In this document: positions 7,638-14,003 of the stretch, one piece after another
How positions within the stretch are numbered: position 1 is the first letter of the stretch
How the letters are laid out: every line of letters starts with the position of its first letter
DNA from: Verrucomicrobiota bacterium
GTDB lineage: Bacteria; Verrucomicrobiota; Verrucomicrobiia; Limisphaerales; J093
DNA: 25,437 bases
NCBI GenBank assembly: GCA_029907285.1
Contig: JARYMD010000007.1
Location: 1-25,437, forward strand
Direction of reading: 5' to 3'
Position numbers and translations under genes: made by a program
The notes under the pieces: generated by a model
What the model saw: only the letters and a program-made list of their open reading frames with translations
Database searches by the model: none
What the model was told of the DNA's origin: nothing

Positions 7638-9626
7638 ATGGGAGTTGAAACTGGCGTGAACCGGGAGGCTGGAGCAACGCCGAAGAAGCCGGCGGCGATT
7701 CGCCGCTGTTCGAGGGAGTTGCTGGTTCTGTTTTGGTGCCTTTCGCTGGTGGCGGCATTCTTTGTGTTGCGGGCGGTGCTGTTCGTTTTTTACGGTGCGA
7801 AGACCGGAGTTTCAGTGGCTGAAGCTGCGAAAGTCTTTGTTTTTGGGCTTCATCGAGACGTTTTTGTTGCGGTACTGGGGGCGCTGCCGTTGTTGGCATG
7901 GTACGTTGTTGTGCCGACGCGATGGTTCGGGAGGCGGTGGCACAGATTCCTTTTCACGTTTGCATTATTCGGGTTTTGGACGGGCCTAGTGTTTCTTCTG
8001 GCTGCTGAGTTCTTCTTTTTCGACGAGTTCCGGTCGAGATTCAATACGGTTGCGGTCGATTACCTGCTATATCCTCACGAGGTGTTCGTAAACATTTGGG
8101 ATTCATACCCGGTTGCGAAGGTGGTCCTTGCATGTTCGGCACTGGGATTCGGATGGATTCTGCTTGCGCGGTGGTTGTTCCCCGGCCTTTGGGAAGCGCC
8201 GGTTTCACGCCGCAGAAGCGCGTTGTGGCTGGGGTTGGCTGTTTTGATTGTCGCTGCATTGTGGCCGACAGTGAGCTTGAAAGGCGTGCGAGCCAGCCGC
8301 GAACGGTTGTTGAATGAGATTGCAAACAACGGCTGGATTTCGTTTGTCTCGGCGGCTCTGACGCGTCATTTGGACTATGCGGCGTTTTATCGGACGATTC
8401 CTCGGGAAGAGGCTTACCAGAGGGTCAGGCGCATGTTGAGCGCGCCCCGGGTTGAATTCGTGGGTCCGGCTGACAGTCTCCGGCGCCGCGTTAAAGGCGA
8501 TCCCAGCCGTCCGAAGCTGAACGTCGTCATCCTGATGGAGGAAAGCCTTGGCTCGGAGTTCTGGGGTGTGCTGGGTCGAGAGGGGCCAACCTGCACGCCG
8601 GAAATGGACAGGCTCGCGATCGAAGAAGGACTGCTGTTCACGAACATCTTTGCCTCCGGCAACAGAACAATACGCGGTTTTGAAGGGGTGTTGTCATCGT
8701 TTCCGCCTTTGCCGGGCGATTCGATAGTCGCCCGGGACATGTCCGACAACGTTGAAACCATCGCCCGCGTTTTGAAGCGTGACGGTTACCGCACATTGTT
8801 CATATATGGTGGACGCGGCTTTTTCGATCGCATGCGCGCGTATGCTGTGGAAAACGGGTATGACCGGTTCATTGAACAGAAAGACTTTCGGAACCCGACA
8901 TTTGCGACCATGTGGGGTGTGTGCGACGAGGACATCCTCGCCCGCGCCAATGATGAATTCACCGAGCTGGCGCGCGCCGGCCAGCCTTTCCTCGGGACCG
9001 TTCTGACTGTGTCAAATCACAAACCATACACGTATCCGAAAGGACGGATACCCGAGGACCCTGAAGCGCGCCAACGCCTGCACGCTGTGAAGTACTCGGA
9101 TTACGCCTTGGGCGAGTTCTTTCGCGCAGCGAAAAAGTCGCCTTACTGGACCAACACGGTGTTCATTGTCGTGGCCGACCACGGCGCCCGCGTGTACGGG
9201 AGCCAGAGCATCCCGATCCGTTCCTACGCGATACCCCTTCTGATCGCAGGACCGGCTGTGGTCAAGGCCCCCATGCGGATTGGCCATTTGGGATGCTCAC
9301 TGGACGTCGCGCCCACCGTGCTCGGCCTCATAGGGCGCCCATATGAAACGCTCTTTTTCGGCAGGGACCTGTTGAATTCACCGCCCGGGGACGGCCGCGT
9401 GCTTTTGCATCACAATCGTGACATTGGGATGTTCGCAAAAGACAGGCTCGTGGTGTTGGGTTTGCGCAAGACAGTTGAATTCTACGCGGGCGATCCGCTC
9501 AAGGGTGAAATTCGTCCCTTGGACAAGCCGGGCCAACTGGAGCTCGAACTGGAGCGGGATACAACGGCTGTTTTTCAGGTTGCGGATGAACTTTACGTCC
9601 AAAAACGTTTTCACCTGGACCCATAA
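7638..9626 (+). CDS. LTA-synthase/MdoB-like membrane sulfatase (phosphoglycerol transferase family)
   Basis: The protein is 662 residues from ATG 7638; a GTG at 7626 would add four. About five transmembrane helices lie in the first 210 residues (near 27-50, 72-92, 103-125, 155-175 and 190-210), followed by an extracytoplasmic alkaline-phosphatase-fold catalytic domain. The expected metal and catalytic residues are present: Glu302 in LMEESLG, nucleophile Thr344 in ASGNRTIRGFEG, and Asp514-His515 in VVADHGA. Relatives move glycerol-phosphate or phosphoethanolamine onto teichoic acid, periplasmic glucans or lipid sugars. In a Gram-negative-type cell an envelope glycan substrate is the best guess, but the substrate cannot be read from sequence. 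The NRT rather than SGR motif argues against a true sulfate-ester hydrolase. It stands alone, with a 180-bp gap to the next gene. Confidence 0.88.
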   Translation: MGVETGVNREAGATPKKPAAIRRCSRELLVLFWCLSLVAAFFVLRAVLFVFYGAKTGVSVAEAAKVFVFGLHRDVFVAVLGALPLLAWYVVVPTRWFGRRWHRFLFTFALFGFWTGLVFLLAAEFFFFDEFRSRFNTVAVDYLLYPHEVFVNIWDSYPVAKVVLACSALGFGWILLARWLFPGLWEAPVSRRRSALWLGLAVLIVAALWPTVSLKGVRASRERLLNEIANNGWISFVSAALTRHLDYAAFYRTIPREEAYQRVRRMLSAPRVEFVGPADSLRRRVKGDPSRPKLNVVILMEESLGSEFWGVLGREGPTCTPEMDRLAIEEGLLFTNIFASGNRTIRGFEGVLSSFPPLPGDSIVARDMSDNVETIARVLKRDGYRTLFIYGGRGFFDRMRAYAVENGYDRFIEQKDFRNPTFATMWGVCDEDILARANDEFTELARAGQPFLGTVLTVSNHKPYTYPKGRIPEDPEARQRLHAVKYSDYALGEFFRAAKKSPYWTNTVFIVVADHGARVYGSQSIPIRSYAIPLLIAGPAVVKAPMRIGHLGCSLDVAPTVLGLIGRPYETLFFGRDLLNSPPGDGRVLLHHNRDIGMFAKDRLVVLGLRKTVEFYAGDPLKGEIRPLDKPGQLELELERDTTAVFQVADELYVQKRFHLDP

Positions 9627-9806
9627 GTGGGATAAGACAGATGAACTTAAAGATTAGAACGGATTAACTGATGGGCTGGCTTGACGTTGAGAATCCGGAG
9701 GGCGATAGTGGCCTAAAACCTGCGATTCGCCGGTGAGTTCGCAGCCGCGGACGGATTTGAAACTGAGGTCGTTGATGAGAAATGCGAGCGCCATGCTCGG
9801 ATTCCG
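9627..9806. other. Gap without gene between sulfatase and CBS protein
   Basis: No start codon or family resemblance supports a gene here. The frame of the following CBS gene remains open for about 25 codons before its ATG, but without a usable ATG, GTG or TTG. No strong hairpin or promoter was recognised. Confidence 0.4.
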
Positions 9807-10256
9807 ATGAAAATAACAGGCACTGTTGAGGCGGTTCTGCAACTGAAAGGCTGGAACGTTTGTTCGGTTGGCCCCGACGACACGGTATTTGAGGCGATTC
9901 GCCGCATGGCTGAGGCCAACGTGGGTGCGCTGGCTGTTTTGGAGGGCGGCAAACTGATCGGAGTTATTTCCGAGCGCGATTACACTCGGAAAGTTGCGCT
10001 GCAGGGGCGCAGTTCGAAGCAGATCAGTGTTCGCGAGATTCTGACCGGCAACCCGTACACAGTGTCGCCGGAAACCTCCGTCGAAGAGTGCCTGAAGATC
10101 ATGAGCGAAAAGAAGATTCGACACCTTCCTGTTTTGCGCGGGGACGCGGTCGTGGGCGTCATTTCGGTTAGCGATCTGGTTGATTGGATAATCAACGCGC
10201 AGCGCGCTGCGATTGATCAGTTGGAAAGCTATATCAGCGGTCGATATCCGGCTTGA
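9807..10256 (+). CDS. Two-CBS-domain protein
   Basis: The protein is 149 residues and consists almost entirely of a CBS pair (Bateman module). CBS1 is about 15-65 (VCSVGPDDTVFEAIRRMAEANVGALAVLEGGKLIGVISERDYTRK). CBS2 is about 78-130 (ILTGNPYTVSPETSVEECLKIMSEKKIRHLPVLRGDAVVGVISVSDLVDWII). Such stand-alone modules bind adenosine nucleotides and regulate partner enzymes or channels in the cytoplasm; no partner can be named here. The ISERDYTRKVALQG phrase is characteristic of the widespread small CBS-pair family. The ribosome binding site is weak. The stop codon falls inside a 12-bp direct repeat (10251-10262 and 10270-10281). Confidence 0.93.
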   Translation: MKITGTVEAVLQLKGWNVCSVGPDDTVFEAIRRMAEANVGALAVLEGGKLIGVISERDYTRKVALQGRSSKQISVREILTGNPYTVSPETSVEECLKIMSEKKIRHLPVLRGDAVVGVISVSDLVDWIINAQRAAIDQLESYISGRYPA

Positions 10257-10338
10257 GCAGCATGAGCGCGCTTGAGCAGCACGGACCCCATGGACAGGAT
10301 GGGCATGCCGCACAAATGCGGGTGGGTGGTGTCTGGTG

Positions 10339-11919
10339 ATGAATGCGGACCCCAATACAGACCCAAGGTTCGACGCGTCAGCTCAGGACGATCCACTTTT
10401 AATAGCTGATCTGCCATGGCATCAAAGGCCTTTTTATCGGCGGCTTTTTACCGCGGTTTTGCCGCCGGTTGGTCTGTGGCTGTTATGGAGGAGCCCATTG
10501 CAAACGCGGCGTCAGAAGATCGTCAGGTCTGTTCTGGCCTGCATTTACTGTCTCCCGTACACTGCATTTGTTCTTTGGATGCTGAGTCTTGCGGGGGTCA
10601 TTGATTTTGAATTCAAGGGCGGTTTCGGTCCGAGCATTGTCCGGCACAAGACGATTCCAAATTACCATTTGCTGGAGAGCCACCGGGCTTCGCAAAAGCA
10701 GAGCGCGGCAGTGCCCGTGCCAGGCGCTGGATTCGAAGGGGCGTATTGGACCGATTTCAGAGGGCCAAACCGCGATGGAGTTTACGCGGAACAGCCGATT
10801 CTGACCAATTGGCCTGCGCGAGGCCCGCGCCTCCTTTGGCGGCAGCCGATAGGCGGCGGTTACGCGTCGTTTGTTGTTGCAGAAGGGCGCGCATTCACAA
10901 TTGAACAACGCCGCGACGAGGAGTTTGTCACAGCGTATGACATCGAGACCGGCCGGGAACTGTGGGCGTACGGGTATCCGGCGTTTTTCAAGGAGTGGAT
11001 GGGCGGCGACGGTCCGCGCGCCACGCCGACCTACCATGGTGGTTTGCTTTACAGCATGGGTGCGCAAGGGGATTTGTGTTGTCTTGGCGCCGCCACCGGC
11101 AAGCTCTTGTGGCAAAAGAACGTGCTCGCTGACAACAGTTCCTCGAATCTCACATACGGAATGGCGGCATCGCCCCTTATAGTGGACGAAAAACTCATCG
11201 TGCTAACCGGCCGCGAAACCAAAGGTCGATCGGTCGTTGCCTACCACAGATTAACCGGAACCAGAGTGTGGTCGGGTCTGGACGATCAGCAGGCCTATGT
11301 CACGCCGCTGCTGACAGCTTTTGCAGGGCGGCGTCAAATCCTGGTTGTAACGTCGCGCCGTGCAGTGGGATTGGCGCCCGAGACCGGCGAGTTGCTTTGG
11401 GAGTATCCATGGCGGGTGCAAAACAACAACATGATTTCAATGCCGGTAGTAATCGGCACCAACAGGTTCTTCATTTCCGCGGGCTACGGAGCCGGATGCG
11501 CAGTGGTCGAGATTGTGCAAACCAACGGCGGATTTGCAGCACGCGAAGTTTGGCGGAACCGCAGCATGCGAAACAAGTTCAACGCTTCTGTCTATTGGCG
11601 GGACCACATCTACGGACTCGACGAGGGCGTCCTTGCGTGTGTTGATGCGCGCACGGGCCAGCGACTCTGGCGTGACGGAAACTACAGTTACGGTCAACTG
11701 CTGCTGTCGTCCGGCCATCTCATCGTCCTTGGAGGCGAAGGCGACCTTGCACTGGTGCGAGCAAGTCCGGACGGATGGCACGAAATCGCGCGAACCCGGG
11801 CTTTGACAGGCAAGACATGGAATGTGCCGGCGCTTAGCCAGGGCCGGTTATTGGTGCGCAATTGCGCTGAAATGGCGTGCTACGACCTGCGGCCGCCGAG
11901 ACTGCCTTCGACTTTCTGA
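10339..11919 (+). CDS. Membrane-anchored PQQ-like beta-propeller protein
   Basis: The protein is 526 residues from ATG 10339; an adjacent GTG at 10336 would add one. The N-terminus has a short cytoplasmic stretch, then two hydrophobic segments around residues 37-50 and 64-88 (VLPPVGLWLLW and VLACIYCLPYTAFVLWMLSLAGVI). From about residue 135 there is a propeller built of PQQ-like blades: WTDFRGPNRDGVY, YDIETGRELWAYGYP, LGAATGKLLWQKN, LTGTRVWSG, APETGELLWEYPW and VDARTGQRLWRDG. The AxTGxxLW phrases are the blade signature shared with BamB and with quinoprotein-like proteins. Residues for PQQ catalysis cannot be demonstrated, so a binding or scaffold role at the membrane surface is as likely as an enzyme. 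It is convergent with adk across a palindromic repeat. Confidence 0.85.
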   Translation: MNADPNTDPRFDASAQDDPLLIADLPWHQRPFYRRLFTAVLPPVGLWLLWRSPLQTRRQKIVRSVLACIYCLPYTAFVLWMLSLAGVIDFEFKGGFGPSIVRHKTIPNYHLLESHRASQKQSAAVPVPGAGFEGAYWTDFRGPNRDGVYAEQPILTNWPARGPRLLWRQPIGGGYASFVVAEGRAFTIEQRRDEEFVTAYDIETGRELWAYGYPAFFKEWMGGDGPRATPTYHGGLLYSMGAQGDLCCLGAATGKLLWQKNVLADNSSSNLTYGMAASPLIVDEKLIVLTGRETKGRSVVAYHRLTGTRVWSGLDDQQAYVTPLLTAFAGRRQILVVTSRRAVGLAPETGELLWEYPWRVQNNNMISMPVVIGTNRFFISAGYGAGCAVVEIVQTNGGFAAREVWRNRSMRNKFNASVYWRDHIYGLDEGVLACVDARTGQRLWRDGNYSYGQLLLSSGHLIVLGGEGDLALVRASPDGWHEIARTRALTGKTWNVPALSQGRLLVRNCAEMACYDLRPPRLPSTF

Positions 11920-11950
11920 GTTGCCGGTTGGCGGGGCTCAGACTCAGCCC

Positions 11951-12050
11951 GCATATTTCCCAGCCCGGCGTAGCCGGAACCAAATTTGCCCGACAGGCAG
12001 TGGCCCGGCGCCTGCGACCGTTGATGCGTGCTGTCGGCCGCGCCGGGCTG
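11951..12050. repeat. Dispersed palindromic repeat, copy 1
   Basis: The first 34 bases (11951-11984) are identical to 25201-25234. The inner word CAGCCCGGCG (11961-11970) is matched by its reverse complement CGCCGGGCTG at 12041-12050, so the element can fold into a long hairpin about 100 nt across. It occupies the gap between the convergent propeller and adk genes, where it could act as a bidirectional transcription barrier. It lacks a T-tract. Confidence 0.75.
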
Positions 12051-12063
12051 GAACATGCGCAGG

Positions 12064-12813
12064 TTAAGACCGTGCCCGCAGCGATTCCATGGTGCGGTTG
12101 AAGATTTCTTCAGGCGTCCCACTGGCCGGAACTGTCAACAACAGTCCGCGGCGATTGTAAAAGTCAGTCAGTGGTGCTGTGCTTTTCCAGTAAGCTTCCA
12201 TTCGCACGCGAATCGATTCCGGCCTGTCGTCTTCGCGCTGGTAAAGCTCTCCGCCACAATGGTCGCATACACCTTCTTTCTTTGACGGGCGGTTTTCGAT
12301 GTGGTACACGGCCTTGCAGCGGGCGCAGGTGCGGCGGCCGCTCAACCGCTTTACAATCAGTTCGATTGGCAACTCGTAATTCAGAACGGCGTCCAATCGC
12401 AGCCCTGCCTCTTTCAGCAACGCTTCGAGTGCTTCGGCCTGCGCAACTGTTCGAGGAAAACCGTCGAGGAGGAAACCACTTTCACATTTCAGGCAGTCGC
12501 GCCGTTCGCGCACGATGTCAATGACCGTTGAGTCCGGCACAAGCTCTCCACGGCGCATGTATTCCAAAGCGGCGGTCAGTGCTGGTGTTCGTTCGTTCTC
12601 GTTGAGTTGCTTGGCTGCCCTGAAAATGTCACCCGTTGACAAATGGCAGGCACCGAGGCGCGCTGTGAGCAACTCGGCCTGGGTGCCCTTGCCGACGCCC
12701 GGTGCCCCAAGAAGCACGAACCGCCACGGTTTACCCGCGGCAATGGGTTTGGCCTGGCACTTCGAGTTTCCGCCTTTCAACCATGCGCTTCGGTCTGGTT
12801 TCGCGTCTGTCAT
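12064..12813 (-). CDS. adk: Adenylate kinase, zinc-type LID, with N-terminal extension
   Basis: It interconverts ATP + AMP and 2 ADP in the cytoplasm. The protein is 249 residues, against 215-220 for typical long-form Adk. The excess is a hydrophilic 29-residue N-terminal tail before WRFVLLGAPGVGKGTQ (P-loop 36-45). Further motifs are the AMP-site HLSTGDIFR, FLLDGFPRT (114-122), and a LID with a Cys4 zinc site (Cys163, Cys166, Cys183, Cys186: TCARCKAVYH ... CDHCGG). The LID end YQREDDRPE and the adenine-loop segment are present. Start ATG 12813 is supported by AGGAAA seven bases upstream on the minus strand, so the tail is probably translated. The usual secY/map neighbours are absent; adk is alone here. 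Confidence 0.95.
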   Translation of the reverse strand: MTDAKPDRSAWLKGGNSKCQAKPIAAGKPWRFVLLGAPGVGKGTQAELLTARLGACHLSTGDIFRAAKQLNENERTPALTAALEYMRRGELVPDSTVIDIVRERRDCLKCESGFLLDGFPRTVAQAEALEALLKEAGLRLDAVLNYELPIELIVKRLSGRRTCARCKAVYHIENRPSKKEGVCDHCGGELYQREDDRPESIRVRMEAYWKSTAPLTDFYNRRGLLLTVPASGTPEEIFNRTMESLRARS

Positions 12814-13330
12814 AGGGTTTCCTGTATAAGATTCCGATTCTTGTTCCCAGCACCTGCCGGACGGACGGTTGCGCCGATCCGCTCCGGTTCTGCGGTTAAC
12901 TTGGGCAACTGTGTCGGTGCCATCAAACAGATCGGACCCGTTTCCTGCAACGCTGCTATTGTCCTACCATCCCCCTTTTTTGCCCGGGAACAACCGTGCT
13001 CGCAAGAGGTTGTCAGCGGCAGAACGAAAATGCAGTAGCTCCGCAGGTCGGGAAATGCATTTTGCCCGCGCGGACTTTTTCTCCTGAACTTCGCCTCAAG
13101 ACGCCCTCCTCCTTCTCTGTCATCGGCTTGGGTTTTGTTGCAACGCTACACCCTGCTATCTCGAAACATTCGCACAAGCATCGCGAGTCTTGTGATCGTT
13201 CAAGGTTTTTGTCTCAAAGAATTCGTCCACTCATCCCAACTCATTGCCCCGAGGGCGACGAAGTCGTCCCGGGCGGCGGGGCGCGGCGGAGCGCCAAGCC
13301 TGCAACAAGAGGTCTTATCTTGCCGTTCTC

Positions 13331-13355
13331 ATTCGGTTGCGGCTACGCCGCCCTG
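13331..13355 (-). repeat. Divergent relative of the dispersed palindromic repeat
   Basis: Read on the minus strand this 25-mer contains GGCGTAGCCGCAACCGAAT. It differs from the left end of the 11951 and 25201 copies (CGGCGTAGCCGGAACCAAA) at only a few positions. No matching right arm was found close by, so it is either a half element or a chance relative. Confidence 0.4.
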
Positions 13356-13514
13356 CGTCAATTTGTGGATTGGAGAGCTGTCGTCCGTGGGATTCTCCGG
13401 GAGGTGGACTGGAACGGTGACAGGCAACCCGATACCGCGTCGCACTTCACCACGACGCCTCGCTGCCACCCCGGCTTCGTTTGACTGCCGAACCGAGTTG
13501 CGCGATGTTGCCGC

Positions 13515-13541
13515 CAAATAGAGTGACAGACACGATATTTG
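13515..13541. repeat. 27-bp palindrome, copy A
   Basis: Half-sites CAAATA-nn-GTG and CAC-nn-TATTTG are symmetric around a 5-bp spacer (ACAGA). It is identical to copy B at 13609 except for one spacer base. The two starts are 94 bp apart, about nine helical turns. It could be a repressor-type operator pair or a REP-like mobile repeat. Confidence 0.65.
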
Positions 13542-13608
13542 TGGGGCGTCAGATGTAAAGTTTCCGAGGGATGGTGAGTGTCGTTGGCGTGCTCTTGGCG
13601 GGGCAGCG

Positions 13609-13635
13609 CAAATAGAGTGACAGGCACGATATTTG
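13609..13635. repeat. 27-bp palindrome, copy B
   Basis: It has the same symmetric half-sites as the copy at 13515, with spacer ACAGG in place of ACAGA. It lies 369 bp upstream of the valS start and about 800 bp upstream of the divergent adk start. The core GACAGACACG of copy A is echoed in reverse at the extreme right end of the window (CGTGTCTGTC, from about 25421). Confidence 0.65.
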
Positions 13636-14003
13636 GTGAACGTCGGCGGTACGCATGCCAGCGCGAACAGAATGCATTTTCAAGCGGGCGGGTTTCCTGC
13701 GCGTTGGAGGTGCCGTGCACAGAGTTGGGCGCGGCTTGAGGCGCAGGCGGAGGCAACTCTCCACGCCAGCGCGAGAACCTCACCGGCCAATGTCACCGAT
13801 AAACCCATGCCTTCGGTCGGGTTCGGTCGGGTGAGATTTCCGGGGGCCCGCATGTTCTGAAATTGCTGCAGAGACAGCCGCTTCCGGCGATGCTCAGGGT
13901 ATGAACATTGAGGTAAGAAGCACGGGGACTGAGCACGCGGACAATCCGTCCACACACGGGACTTCCTTCACGCCGGGAAATCTGTGATGATCGGGCGAAC
14001 AAT

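Larger units (their letters stand above)
12814..14003. other. 1.2 kb intergenic region with repeats, no convincing gene
   Basis: Several frames are open for 100-160 codons, but none resembles a protein family or has a good ribosome site, and their translations are rich in Arg, Ser and Pro as expected of GC-rich noncoding DNA. The region holds the promoter side of adk, a hairpin around 13253-13270 (GGGCGAC/GTCGTCCC), a minus-strand relative of the dispersed repeat (13331-13355), two 27-bp palindromes (13515 and 13609), a GGTGAGATTTCCGGG word (13830) and the valS leader. A 28-codon frame at 13901-13987 (MNIEVRSTGTEH...) ends 16 bases before valS. It has no Val-rich stretch and no well-spaced ribosome site, so it is not called as a gene. 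Confidence 0.5.

Noticed and set aside
10251..10281. 12-bp direct repeat GCTTGAGCAGCA around the CBS-protein stop
   Set aside because: There are only two short copies and no other structure; it is consistent with a local duplication and too weak to interpret.
12996..13521. Overlapping open frames of 162 and 128 codons between adk and valS
   Set aside because: They have no ribosome site and no domain-like pattern, they run through the repeat pieces, and amino-acid composition is that of noncoding GC-rich DNA.
13515..13635. The two 27-bp palindromes as a minimal CRISPR array
   Set aside because: There are only two copies, a 67-bp spacer, no cas genes and no leader; the size does not fit.
13901..13987. 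28-codon frame as a possible valS leader peptide
   Set aside because: There are no clustered Val codons, the AGGG is only two bases from the ATG, and no attenuator hairpin with T-run follows before valS.
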